DNA of 64,000 nucleotides from positions 21,966-85,965 of the forward strand of contig JBPYFJ010000092.1 of NCBI GenBank assembly GCA_051985675.1, given 5' to 3'. A program made the translations under genes and the position numbers. Positions within the stretch are counted from its first letter, which is position 1; each line of letters begins with the position of its first letter. The DNA comes from JAFAXD01 sp051985675 (lineage in GTDB: Bacteria > Pseudomonadota > Alphaproteobacteria > Rhizobiales > Xanthobacteraceae). The notes beneath the pieces are model-generated. The model saw only the letters and a list, made by a program, of their open reading frames with translations. It made no database searches and was not told where the DNA came from. Shown in pieces: positions 1-8,511 of this stretch.

Positions 1-1032
1 GGCACGGGCGAGATAGCGCCAGAGCGGCACGTAGGGATTGGCCGGCATCCCCGGCGCGGCGTGTTCGAAATCCGCCGCGGCGCCGGCAAAGTCACCGGCG
101 GCGAAGCGCGCAAAACCGCGGTTGGCATAGACTGGCACATCGTCGGGCCACAGGCGAACGATCGTGTCGTAAGTCGCAACCGCGCCGGCCAGGTCGCCCT
201 TTTGCGCCTGCGCAGTACCCCGGTTGATGTGGGCCTCGATATCCTTGGGGTTGAGCTTGATCGCGGTGTCGAAATCCGCGACCGCCGCATCGTAGTTGCC
301 TTGCATCCCGCGGATATTGCCGCGCCCGATATAGGGCGCGGGCGAGTTCGGCCTCAATTTCATCGCGGTCTCATAGTCGGCAAGCGCTTTATCGAGCGCA
401 TTGAGGCGCCGATAGGCGTTGCCGCGGTTCATGTAGACATCGGGATCGCTGTCGTTGATGCCAATCGCCGTACTCGCATCTGCGATCGCGCCTTCGATGT
501 CGCCCTGGCGCTGCCGCAGAAGCCCACGGTTCTTGTAGAAGGCCGGATATTCGGGCTTGAGCCGGATGGCTTCGTCATAGTCCTGGCGCGCTTTGGCAAA
601 ATCGCCCTTTGAATCCTCGACAATTCCGCGGTTGAAATAGGCGAAGGCGAATTTTGGATTGATGGCTACCGCCCTGTCGTCATCGGCAAGGGCGCGCGTC
701 GAATCGCCGCTCGCCTGGTAGGCGAGGCCACGATCGCTCAACGCCTCAAAGTCATTCGGGTCAATCGCCAGCACGGCGCTGAAATCCGCAATCGCCGCCT
801 TGAAGTCGCCCTGGAGGTGATGGGCGGCACCGCGGAATTTCAGCGCCTTGACGCGCGCCTTGGGATGCTCGCGCGGATTGTCGATCACAATGCTGCAGGC
901 GGCGATCCACTGCGCTCGATTGGGGCCGCCGCAATCGTGCCGCGTCTGCGCCGGCGCACTCCCAGCTGCGGTCAGCAGAACAGTGATTGCGAGTCCAATC
1001 GCCCGCCCGTTTCGGTTGATCATTCCCGGCAT
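1..1032 (-). CDS. Secreted TPR-repeat protein, C-terminus cut by window edge
   Basis: The frame read from 1032 down to base 1 stays open for 344 codons and leaves the window without a stop, so the protein is partial. Residues 10-28 form a hydrophobic export signal ending near APAQ. From about residue 60 onward there are some eight tetratricopeptide units of roughly 34 residues, each with the typical NRG...GD...A..D...AI.L.P pattern (for example NRGNAYRRL and ALADYETAMKL). TPR units build a scaffold for protein-protein contacts; the partner is unknown. A GAGGGG ribosome site lies 10 bases before the ATG at 1032; the ATG at 1023 is a possible alternative. No enzymatic domain is visible. A periplasmic or outer-surface adaptor role is inferred only from the signal and repeats. 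Confidence 0.85.
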   Translation of the reverse strand, partial: MPGMINRNGRAIGLAITVLLTAAGSAPAQTRHDCGGPNRAQWIAACSIVIDNPREHPKARVKALKFRGAAHHLQGDFKAAIADFSAVLAIDPNDFEALSDRGLAYQASGDSTRALADDDRAVAINPKFAFAYFNRGIVEDSKGDFAKARQDYDEAIRLKPEYPAFYKNRGLLRQRQGDIEGAIADASTAIGINDSDPDVYMNRGNAYRRLNALDKALADYETAMKLRPNSPAPYIGRGNIRGMQGNYDAAVADFDTAIKLNPKDIEAHINRGTAQAQKGDLAGAVATYDTIVRLWPDDVPVYANRGFARFAAGDFAGAAADFEHAAPGMPANPYVPLWRYLARA

Positions 1033-1157
1033 GCGGCCACATCCCCTCGGCAAACCCTGCTGGACCACCGCCCAAACAGCCGGTGGGGTGTTCCGCACAA
1101 ATACGACAAAAACGAGAACGCTGTCCGGCCGGCTAAGCAGGTCGAGATGCCGGCGGT

Positions 1158-2525
1158 TTACGCCGCCGCGGCCGGTTCGCCTTCGCGCAACCACGGGCGC
1201 TCCGCAAGCCGCGCCGTGTTGAGCCGATGGATCGCAAAGCAAACCACCGCGCCCAGTGCGAACGGCAGCGCCGCCCACATGTAGAGCTGCTGCACCGGCA
1301 TGGCGACAAACAACGCGCCCACGAGCGGGCCCACGATCGAGCCGAGCCGGCCGATACCAAGCTGCCAGCCGGAGCCGTTGGCACGCAGCGAGGTCGGATA
1401 GATCATGGCGCCCGCGACGTTGATTCCGGACTGAATACCAAGCACGCAGAAGCCCGCGAAGAAGGTCGCAATCAGCAGGGCAGTCTCCGAGGTAACGCCG
1501 GTGTAGCCGATCGACCCGACGATCGGAACCGCGATGACGAAGAGCAACGAAATCGCGAGAAAGCGGTGCTTGGCAAGCCAGCCGCACATGGACAAGGTGC
1601 CGACGGTGCCGCCGATTTGCAGGGACGCGCCGGCCAGGGCCGCTGTCGCCGGCGGCAGATGGGCGGCGGTGAGCAATGTCGGCGTCCAGCTCAGCAGGAA
1701 GAAAAAGCCCATCAGGTTGAGCGCAAACAAGAGCCACGTCAGTGGAGTAATGATCTGGAGTCCGTCCTGAAACAGATAGGCCGGGTTGAACCCTGGAAAT
1801 TGCTTTTCATCCTCGATCACGAACTTTGCATTCGCCGGCACCTTGAACTCGGGCCGGATCTCGGCGATCAGCTGCTCCATCTTGCCGCGCTGACTTTCAT
1901 GAATCGTCATGTACTTGATCGATTCCGGGAGTCCGATGATCGCCGCCACCGCGATGACGATCGGCACGATCCCGCCGATCACGAACAACAGCTGCCAGCC
2001 GTATTGTGGAACCAGTGCCGCGCTCACAAACCCCGGGATGGCACCACCGATCGGCACAAAGCCAACGGCGATAAGACCGAGCAGTGCGCGTAGCCGTCGC
2101 GGCGCCGACTCGACGTTAATGGCGATGACGTTGGGAATGACGCCGCCGATTCCAACTCCGGCGATCAGACGGAGCCAGAACATCTGAGTGATCGAGGAGC
2201 TGTAGGCCGCGATCCAGGTGAAGATGCCGAACAACAGCAGCGAGCCGATCAACGCCGCCTTGCGCCCATAACGGTCGCCCACCCAGCCGAAAATGCCCGA
2301 GCCGATAAGGATGCCGACGAGGCTGGCGCTGAACACAGGGCCCAGCGATTCGCGATCAATGCCCCAGGCTCGGACCAGCGATGGCGCCGCGAATGCAATG
2401 GCGCCGATGTCGTAGCCATCGATGAGGACGATAAAGAATGACCAGACCAGGAGCCTGATGTGGAATGAGCTCAGCCCGCGTTCATCGAGCAGGCGCGAAA
2501 CTAGGACGACCGGTGCGTCGGCCAT
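1158..2525 (-). CDS. MFS transporter, aromatic acid:H+ symporter (AAHS) type
   Basis: A 455-residue inner-membrane carrier with the 12 hydrophobic segments expected of the major facilitator superfamily. The first helix carries DGYD (36-39), a hallmark of the aromatic acid/H+ symporter family that includes PcaK and BenK. The loop between helices 2 and 3 has GDRYGRK (83-89), the MFS signature. The family takes up benzoate-like acids with protons; the actual substrate cannot be read from the sequence. The start is set by a GGGAGGACAGCC ribosome site before the ATG at 2525. It is not obviously in an operon: the next gene upstream is a small secreted protein about 105 bases away on the same strand. 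A flavin hydroxylase (9711-11327) elsewhere in the window could share aromatic substrates, but that is speculation. Confidence 0.88.
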   Translation of the reverse strand: MADAPVVLVSRLLDERGLSSFHIRLLVWSFFIVLIDGYDIGAIAFAAPSLVRAWGIDRESLGPVFSASLVGILIGSGIFGWVGDRYGRKAALIGSLLLFGIFTWIAAYSSSITQMFWLRLIAGVGIGGVIPNVIAINVESAPRRLRALLGLIAVGFVPIGGAIPGFVSAALVPQYGWQLLFVIGGIVPIVIAVAAIIGLPESIKYMTIHESQRGKMEQLIAEIRPEFKVPANAKFVIEDEKQFPGFNPAYLFQDGLQIITPLTWLLFALNLMGFFFLLSWTPTLLTAAHLPPATAALAGASLQIGGTVGTLSMCGWLAKHRFLAISLLFVIAVPIVGSIGYTGVTSETALLIATFFAGFCVLGIQSGINVAGAMIYPTSLRANGSGWQLGIGRLGSIVGPLVGALFVAMPVQQLYMWAALPFALGAVVCFAIHRLNTARLAERPWLREGEPAAAA

Positions 2526-2629
2526 GGCTGTCCTCCCAGCGGTTTTATTCTTGCGGTCAGCATGCGCCCGCGGTGGCGGTTAGGCAACGGCCCATCGGGC
2601 GGGTGGGGGAAAACCGGCGCAATTTCGGA

Positions 2630-3046
2630 TCAGAAATCGGCGCCGCCGAAGATGTAGTCGAGGCCATTCGGCGACCCGGGCTGTTCCGGGGCGTCGTCCT
2701 GGTCCATGTCGCGCATCATCTCGGAGACGACGCGGTCGTTGTTGTCGCGATCGCGGAAACCGCCGTTTCGGTAATTCGCATAGGCGTTGGGCGAGCCGAC
2801 GTAGGCGCAGCCGCATCCGCCAGGATCCGCATAGACATAGTAGACTTTGCCGTTCCTCCTGCGTTTGACCAGCCGGTTCGGCGGCAGCGAACTGAAGATC
2901 TCCTGCTTCTCCGGCGTGTCCGGATATTTGACCACAAAGCCAGCCGCCGTCAGCATGTTGTTGGGGGCATCGGTTTGAGCCAGCGCGGGCGTGAGCCACA
3001 GTCCGAGGAGCGCGGCCAAAACGTATGGCGAAGCTGACAGGTTCAT
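2630..3046 (-). CDS. Small secreted protein of unknown function
   Basis: A 138-residue protein with a clear signal peptide (residues 1-24, ending ALAQ), followed by a polar, Asp/Asn-rich mature part containing GGCGCAYVG and a KRRRNGKVYYVYADP stretch. I do not recognise the family. An open extension upstream to 3130 would run into the end of the kynureninase gene and has no signal sequence. The ATG at 3046, preceded by a GAGAC-like site and giving a proper signal peptide, is therefore preferred. It lies 41 bases downstream of kynU on the same strand and could be co-transcribed, but nothing in it suggests a role in tryptophan breakdown. The two closely spaced cysteines may form a disulfide in the periplasm. 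Confidence 0.7.
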   Translation of the reverse strand: MNLSASPYVLAALLGLWLTPALAQTDAPNNMLTAAGFVVKYPDTPEKQEIFSSLPPNRLVKRRRNGKVYYVYADPGGCGCAYVGSPNAYANYRNGGFRDRDNNDRVVSEMMRDMDQDDAPEQPGSPNGLDYIFGGADF

Positions 3047-3087
3047 GACGGTCTCGTTATTGGGTGGGGGACGCGCGAGTATTGTTG

Positions 3088-4326
3088 TCAGGTCACCGCG
3101 GCCCGCACGCGAAAGCGTTCCTGGTCCCATTCACGCGCATCCATGACCTGCTTGAGGCGCCCCACCGCGTCCCACAGCTCGACGTAGGACAAATAAAGCG
3201 GCGCAATGCCGAGACGCACGAAGTGCGGCGCGCGGAAGTCGCCGATCACGCCGCGGGCCTTGAGCGCCTGCACAATGGCGTATCCTTCCGGGTGCGCAAA
3301 AATCACGTGACTGCCGCGCCGGTTCGCATCGCTCGGCGAGGCGAGCTCCAGGCCGGGGCACTCGCGCGCAACCAACTCGATCAGGAGGGTCGTCATCTCC
3401 TTTGATTTGGCGCGCAGCCGTTCAATCCCGGCTTCGGCCACAATGCCGACCGCGCTCTCGAGCAACGCCATCGAAACGACGGGCGGCGTGCCGGTGATCA
3501 TGCGGGCGATCCCGGTTGCCGGCGCATAGCGTCTTCCAAACGCGAAGGGCGCCGCATGCCCGAGCCAGCCTGACAGCGGTTGCCGCATATCGGCGTGGTG
3601 CCGGCGCGCCGCAAACAGAAATGCGGGCGCACCCGGGCCGCCGTTGAGATATTTGTACCCGCAGCCGACCGCCAAATCGGCGCGTGCGGCATTTAGGTCG
3701 ACGGGCAGCGCACCAACGCTGTGGCTCAGATCCCAGATTGCAAGCGCGCCGGCAGCCTGCGCCTTCGCGGTGATGGCGGCCATGTCCTCGATGCGGGCCG
3801 TCTTGTAGTCGACATGGCTGAAACTGACCGCGACGACATCGCGTTCGAGCGCACGCTCGACGTTCGCAGGCGAAGCAAAGCGCAGTTCGTAATCGGGACC
3901 GAGGAGCCCGCACAAGCCCTCCGCAATGTAGACATCGGTCGGAAAATTGTCGTCGTTGGTAACTATCACGCGCCGGCCGGGTCGCAAGGCAACCGCGCTG
4001 GCCAAAACCTTGAACAGGTTCACGGAGACCGAATCGCACACCACGACTTCGTCGGCATCGGCGCCAATCAGCGGGGCGATCTTGCCGCCGATCCGCAGCG
4101 GCAGATCGATCCAGCCGTGTTCGTTCCAACTCGAAATCAGCGTGCGGCCCCACTCCTCCTCGACGACTTGGCGGGCGCGCGCTGCACAGGCATGCGGCAG
4201 CATGCCCAGAGAATTGCCGTCGAGATAGATCGTCCCCTCCGGAATCACGAACGCATCGCGATATCCGCGCAGCGGGTCGGACGCGTCCTTCGCCGCGAAC
4301 GCCTCGCGCGCGAGTTGCTGTTTCAT
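3088..4326 (-). CDS. kynU: Kynureninase
   Basis: This PLP enzyme cleaves kynurenine to anthranilate and alanine (and 3-hydroxykynurenine to 3-hydroxyanthranilate) in tryptophan catabolism. The 412-residue length is normal. The cofactor-binding lysine sits in GYKYLNGGPG (K225), preceded by WDLSHS (198-203), whose Asp contacts the pyridine nitrogen. YLDGNSLG (34-41) near the N-terminus is also typical of the family. The start at 4326 has only a weak GGAA site. The gene is divergent from the aspartate dehydrogenase-like gene, with 98 bases between the two starts, so they may share a control region. No kynA or kynB is visible here, so the pathway would have to be completed elsewhere or fed by imported kynurenine. 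Confidence 0.93.
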   Translation of the reverse strand: MKQQLAREAFAAKDASDPLRGYRDAFVIPEGTIYLDGNSLGMLPHACAARARQVVEEEWGRTLISSWNEHGWIDLPLRIGGKIAPLIGADADEVVVCDSVSVNLFKVLASAVALRPGRRVIVTNDDNFPTDVYIAEGLCGLLGPDYELRFASPANVERALERDVVAVSFSHVDYKTARIEDMAAITAKAQAAGALAIWDLSHSVGALPVDLNAARADLAVGCGYKYLNGGPGAPAFLFAARRHHADMRQPLSGWLGHAAPFAFGRRYAPATGIARMITGTPPVVSMALLESAVGIVAEAGIERLRAKSKEMTTLLIELVARECPGLELASPSDANRRGSHVIFAHPEGYAIVQALKARGVIGDFRAPHFVRLGIAPLYLSYVELWDAVGRLKQVMDAREWDQERFRVRAAVT

Positions 4327-4424
4327 CGTTCGTGTTCCGGTGCCGAAGTTCGCATGACCTTGTGGCCCGTGATATAGAAAAAAACGGTCGCCTCCGATAG
4401 CGTGGTGCGGCTACGGAGGCAGAT

Positions 4425-5213
4425 ATGGTGCGGGTTGGGCTCGTTGGCTTCGGCTTCATCGGGGCCGGGCTCTATCGGACGATCGCCGGTCGGGACTACG
4501 AGGGGCTCGAGATTGCCTTCGTCTGGAATCGATCCACCGATAAGCTGGCGAACGTGCCGAACACCCTTGTACTTGACGACCTCGCCGATTTTGCGCGGCA
4601 TGCGCCGGACCTGATCGTCGAGGCTGCGCACCCCGACGTCAGCCGGTCGCACGCGGCGGCATTCCTGCGATCCTGCGATTACATGCCGGCATCGGTCACC
4701 GCGCTCGCCGATGACGCGCTGCGCGAGCAACTGGTTGCGACCGCCGAACGCAGCGGCCACCGGTTGATCGTTCCGCGGGGCGCGCTGGTGGGTACCGATG
4801 CGCTCATAGCGTGGCGCCACATGTGGCGCGACGTGACCATCACGTTTCGCAAACACCCGGACAACATCGACCTGTCCGCGGTGAAATGGCGTGCCGAGGA
4901 CATTACGCGTGAAACCGTCATTTTCGACGGTCCGGTACGCCGGATCGCCCCGCTGTTTCCACGCAACGTCAACACCATGGTGACCTGTGCGCTCGCAACC
5001 GTCGGGCTCGATCGCTGCCGCGGCCGCATGATCGCGGATCCGGCGCTCGACCACGCCGTATCCGAAGTCGAGGCCACGGGGTCGGACGGCTCTTTTCTTG
5101 CAACGACCAAGCGGCAGCCGATGGTCGGCGTGTCCGGCACGGAGATGTTTGCATCCACGCTACGCTCCGTGCTCAAAGCCACGGGTGGCGGGCCAACATT
5201 GGACTTTCTGTAG
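4425..5213 (+). CDS. Aspartate dehydrogenase-like NAD(P)-dependent oxidoreductase
   Basis: The 262 residues begin with a Rossmann fold (GLVGFGFIG, 5-13). The C-terminal half carries the aspartate dehydrogenase domain signature around FPRNVNTMVTCALAT. The family (NadX/AspDH, DUF108) oxidises L-aspartate to iminoaspartate, the first step of de novo NAD synthesis, or in some members acts in amino acid catabolism. The start is firmly set by GGAGGCAGAT before the ATG. It is divergent from kynureninase and 69 bases upstream of an ABC importer. Both kynureninase and aspartate dehydrogenase can feed quinolinate and NAD synthesis, but co-localisation is not proof. Related enzymes of this fold act on other amino acids, so the substrate remains open. 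Confidence 0.75.
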   Translation: MVRVGLVGFGFIGAGLYRTIAGRDYEGLEIAFVWNRSTDKLANVPNTLVLDDLADFARHAPDLIVEAAHPDVSRSHAAAFLRSCDYMPASVTALADDALREQLVATAERSGHRLIVPRGALVGTDALIAWRHMWRDVTITFRKHPDNIDLSAVKWRAEDITRETVIFDGPVRRIAPLFPRNVNTMVTCALATVGLDRCRGRMIADPALDHAVSEVEATGSDGSFLATTKRQPMVGVSGTEMFASTLRSVLKATGGGPTLDFL

Positions 5214-5282
5214 GCATGATCGCGGGACGTCATTAGCGGCTTGCAAACGATCATGCATCAACAAGACGCGAAGGAGTTGCTG

Positions 5283-6254
5283 ATGAAACGGATGGTGTTG
5301 GCCGCGGCCGTTGTGGTCCTGGCGCTCGGCGCGACGCGCAGCCCGGCGGCCGAGATGAAGAAGGTTGCAATCGCCAGTTTCGGCCCGCACGGGTCGCTGT
5401 CGCAGGTGATCGACGGGTTCAAGCAGGCGCTGGCCGCCAAAGGCTTCGTCGACGGCAAGACCATCAGCTACGAGTACAGCGACTGCAACTTCGACCCCTC
5501 GCTGATCCCGCAGGTCCTCTCCAAGCTCGAAGCCACCAAGCCGGATCTCATGCTCACCGTGACGACGCCGATGACGCAGGCGGCGGTGAAGCTCGTCCGC
5601 GATCAGTCGTTGCCGATCGTGTTTGCGCCGGTGACCGATCCGGTTGCGGCCGGACTTGTTCCGGACTGGCAGCATGGCTCGGCGCGCTTCGTCGGCGCGT
5701 CCAACATGCAGTCGACCGAGACGGTGATCGATTTTGCGCGCAAGCTGCTCGGCGACGTCAAATCATTCGGCATGCTCTACAACCCCGGCGACGCCAACGA
5801 CGTGACCGGCAAAAACCTGGCCGAGGCGGCCGCGAAGGCCAAGAACGTAGAGTTTCGCGCGGTCAGCGTCGATTCGGTAAACGACATCGCCGCGCGGGCC
5901 AATGCGCTGCAGGGCGTCGATTTCATCTACGCGATTCCCTCGAGCCTGCTGATGCCGGCGCTCCCTGCGATCGCGTCGACCGCGGAGCGCATGGGCGTTC
6001 CGGTGATCAGCTCGTCGCCGCAAGGCGTGCAGGAAGGCGTGGTGCTCGCGGCCATGTCAGTCTCGTGGTCAAAGGTCGGATACAATGCCGGGCTGCTCGC
6101 AGCGCAAATTCTCAACGGCGCCAAGCCGACGGAGCTCGCCAACTACAAGCCGACGCCGGCGGATCACACGCCCGTCATCAGTGCGAAGCGCCTGAAGGCC
6201 GCCGGCAAGACGTTGCCGGCCGCGCTCGCCGACTGCAACTGCGTGATCGACTAA
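5283..6254 (+). CDS. ABC transporter substrate-binding protein (PF04392 type)
   Basis: A 323-residue exported binding protein. Residues 1-21 form a signal peptide ending in SPAAE, followed by the two-lobed fold with AIASFGPHGSL near the start and the family's conserved VSWSKVGYNAGLLAAQILNG region near the end. The mature protein would capture a small solute in the periplasm for the ATPase and permease that follow. The family (ABC_sub_bind) includes TrpX, a tryptophan-binding protein. The nearby kynureninase makes tryptophan or kynurenine a reasonable guess, no more. The start at 5283 is preferred to an in-frame ATG 42 bases upstream because AAGGAG sits correctly before it and it begins the signal peptide. 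Confidence 0.88.
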   Translation: MKRMVLAAAVVVLALGATRSPAAEMKKVAIASFGPHGSLSQVIDGFKQALAAKGFVDGKTISYEYSDCNFDPSLIPQVLSKLEATKPDLMLTVTTPMTQAAVKLVRDQSLPIVFAPVTDPVAAGLVPDWQHGSARFVGASNMQSTETVIDFARKLLGDVKSFGMLYNPGDANDVTGKNLAEAAAKAKNVEFRAVSVDSVNDIAARANALQGVDFIYAIPSSLLMPALPAIASTAERMGVPVISSSPQGVQEGVVLAAMSVSWSKVGYNAGLLAAQILNGAKPTELANYKPTPADHTPVISAKRLKAAGKTLPAALADCNCVID

Positions 6255-6273
6255 AGCCTTCGGACCGGCGGAC

Positions 6274-7050
6274 ATGCTTGATGCGCGCGCGCTGCGCAAG
6301 GCGTTCCACCCGGGAACGCCAAACCAGCGGGTCGCCCTCGTCGATGTGACCCTCAGCCTCATGGCCGGCGATTTCGCGGTTGTGATCGGCAGCAACGGGG
6401 CAGGCAAGAGCACGTTGCTCAACGCGATCGCAGGCGAAGTGCGAATCGACGCGGGGCGCATTGAGGTTGACGGCCGCGACGTCACCGCCGAGCCGACCCA
6501 TCGGCGCGCTGCGGCGATCGCGCGGGTCTTCCAGGACCCTTCGGTCGGTACCGCGGGAGCGATGACGGTCGAGGAAAACATGGCGCTTGCCGAGCGCCGG
6601 GCGTCCCGCAACGGTCTTCGGCTTGCCCTTTCGTCATCGGCGCGGCGGCGCTATCGCGAACGGCTCGCCGCGATCGGGCTTGGCCTCGAGAACCGGTTGG
6701 GTCAGAAGGTCGATCTGCTGTCAGGCGGCCAGCGCCAGTCGCTCGCGCTGCTTATGGCGGTCCTGACGACCCCAAAGCTATTGCTGCTCGACGAGCACAC
6801 GGCGGCCCTCGATCCCAAGACCGCCGACGTCGTGATGCAGGCGACGACCCAGGCCGTCGCACGCGATCGTCTCACCACCCTGATGGTGACGCACAACATG
6901 CAGCACGCGCTGGACTACGGGAACCGCCTGATCATGATGAATGAGGGTCGCATCGTGTTTGAGGCGCGCGACGGCGAAAAGGCGGCGCTGACGGTCGATC
7001 GCCTCGTCCATCGCTTCCATCTCGCCAGCGACCGGATGCTGCTCGGATAG
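6274..7050 (+). CDS. ABC transporter ATP-binding protein
   Basis: This 258-residue cytoplasmic ATPase energises the importer encoded around it. It has a Walker A motif GSNGAGKST (39-47), an ABC signature LSGGQRQS near residue 149 and a Walker B LLLLDE near 171. The switch region reads MVTHNMQHALDYG, the form found in TrpY/YnjX-like ATPases paired with PF04392 binding proteins and LivH-like permeases. It starts 19 bases after the binding-protein stop and is followed after 13 bases by the permease, so the three genes form a binding protein-ATPase-permease operon. The catalytic motifs are complete. The residue after the Walker B Glu is His (LDEHTAALD), which is common in this subfamily. Confidence 0.9.
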   Translation: MLDARALRKAFHPGTPNQRVALVDVTLSLMAGDFAVVIGSNGAGKSTLLNAIAGEVRIDAGRIEVDGRDVTAEPTHRRAAAIARVFQDPSVGTAGAMTVEENMALAERRASRNGLRLALSSSARRRYRERLAAIGLGLENRLGQKVDLLSGGQRQSLALLMAVLTTPKLLLLDEHTAALDPKTADVVMQATTQAVARDRLTTLMVTHNMQHALDYGNRLIMMNEGRIVFEARDGEKAALTVDRLVHRFHLASDRMLLG

Positions 7051-7063
7051 GGTGGAGCGGGCG

Positions 7064-7960
7064 ATGTCGATCATCTACGCCTATATCAATCTTGTTCCGG
7101 TGACGCTGATGCAGAGCGTGATCTACGCGTTCGCGGCGCTGGGCATCATGATTCCGTTTCGCCTGCTGTCGTTTCCCGATCTCACCGTCGAGGGCTCGTT
7201 TCCGTTCGGCGCCTGCGTCGCGGCAGCACTGATCGCGGCACGTGTCGACCCGTGGATTGCGACGCTGGCGGCGCTCTGCGCCGGCGCGATTGCCGGGCTT
7301 GCGACCGCATCGCTCCACCTGTGGCTCCGCCTCAACACGCTGTTGTGCGGCATTCTGGTGCTGACGATGTTGTTCAGCATCAACATCCAGGTGATGGGCA
7401 AGCCCAACATCGCACTGTTTGCCTATGCGACCCTGTTCGACAATCTGCTGGGGGCAATGACCGGCAACCTGACGGCCAGGATTGCGCTGGTTGCGGTCCT
7501 GTTGATAGCGGTTCTGCTTGCGCTGTACTGGTTCTTTCAAACCGAAATCGGTATGGCGCTGCGCGCAGTCGGCGCCAGCCAGAGCATGGCGCGCGCCCAG
7601 GGCATTTCGGTCGCCCGCTACACGTTGCTGGGTCTTGGGCTTGCCGGCGCGCTGTCGGCGCTGGCCGGCGCGCTGCTGGCGCAGAACCAGGCGTTCGCGG
7701 ATGTCAGCATGGGATTTGGCGTCCTGGTCAACGGGCTCGCATCGGTTATCGTCGGCGAACAGCTCATCGGTCGTGCGACGCTCGGGCGTCAGCTGGCAGC
7801 ACCGGTCATCGGCGCCGTCGTCTACTATCAGATCGTGAGCTTCGCGCTTGCCATCGGCCTCCAGCCATCGGACCTGAAGCTGCTGACGGGCCTGTTCGTG
7901 ATCGCGATGCTCGCAATCCCGGTGCTGGCGGGACGTGGCTCCGTGCTCGGAAGCCGCTGA
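7064..7960 (+). CDS. ABC transporter permease (LivH-like fold)
   Basis: A 298-residue inner-membrane protein with about eight to nine hydrophobic segments and the branched-chain permease fold. The N-terminal FPDLTVEGSFPFGA motif is characteristic of permeases that accompany PF04392 binding proteins. VGASQSMARAQGIS is the cytoplasmic loop that couples to the ATPase. The ATG at 7064 with GGTGGAGCGG upstream is preferred over an earlier in-frame start at 7052. It is the last gene of the operon; immediately beyond it, on the opposite strand, lies an amidohydrolase remnant whose 3' end is only 6 bases away. The transported molecule is not known; an aromatic amino acid or kynurenine is inferred from context. 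Confidence 0.88.
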   Translation: MSIIYAYINLVPVTLMQSVIYAFAALGIMIPFRLLSFPDLTVEGSFPFGACVAAALIAARVDPWIATLAALCAGAIAGLATASLHLWLRLNTLLCGILVLTMLFSINIQVMGKPNIALFAYATLFDNLLGAMTGNLTARIALVAVLLIAVLLALYWFFQTEIGMALRAVGASQSMARAQGISVARYTLLGLGLAGALSALAGALLAQNQAFADVSMGFGVLVNGLASVIVGEQLIGRATLGRQLAAPVIGAVVYYQIVSFALAIGLQPSDLKLLTGLFVIAMLAIPVLAGRGSVLGSR

Positions 7961-7966
7961 AGGCGG

Positions 7967-8476
7967 CTATTGCAGCCGCGGAGTCGCGTTGAGATAGAAT
8001 TTGCTCATCGCTGGCCGGTATTGATCCATCATTGCCTTGTTGAGATCGAGCGGCGGCTTGGCGTCCGGTGGCATCAGCGAGAAGTATTTCGTGTCCCGGG
8101 TGTCGTCCTCGAACTGAGCGCGCGCCTTGGCGCGCAGCTCCGCGGACGTCATGAGGTCGAGAACGGACGCAGCCAACACCTTGGCGCCGACCACCATGCC
8201 TTTGTGGGCGATCGTGCTGGTGGGCGTGACCGCTGCGGCCCAGTGATGATAAAGGACCCCTGGCACGCTCGCCGGCGCGCTCTCGAACTCTTGCATGCCG
8301 AGTTCGGCGAAATAGTAGATCGAGTCTCCGATCTTGGCCATTTGCTCCGCATTGCGATCGACTACCTGGTAGGCAAGCTCTTTCGGGCCTTCGCCGGCGC
8401 TGCTGGAGCCCGTCGGTGCAACAAACGTCACTAAGATTGCGGCGACTGTGGCGCCATGAAGCAGATTGGAGCGCAT
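7967..8476 (-). pseudogene. Internally deleted M20-family amidohydrolase remnant
   Basis: The frame from the ATG at 8476 encodes 169 residues. A signal peptide is followed by DRNAEQMAKIGDSIYYFAEL, which matches the N-terminus of M20 amidohydrolases (AbgB-like). The protein then jumps directly to TSTIAHKGMVVGAKVLAASV and KYFSLMPPDAKPPLDLNKAM, which resemble the C-terminal end of the same enzymes. The middle, which in full-length members (about 480 residues) holds the metal ligands and dimerisation domain, is missing. The join is in frame, near residues 70-85. This is best read as a deletion derivative that cannot be catalytic. It retains a GAGG site and an intact signal, so a short peptide may still be made. 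A Bug-family binding protein gene lies 35 bases upstream on the same strand. Confidence 0.65.
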
Positions 8477-8511
8477 CGAGGTCCTCAAATGGTTCGTGGA
8501 TACGACTGGTC

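Noticed and set aside
1227..2093. A 288-codon plus-strand frame
   Set aside because: It is antisense to the MFS transporter and rich in Arg/Gln/His with no hydrophobic core.
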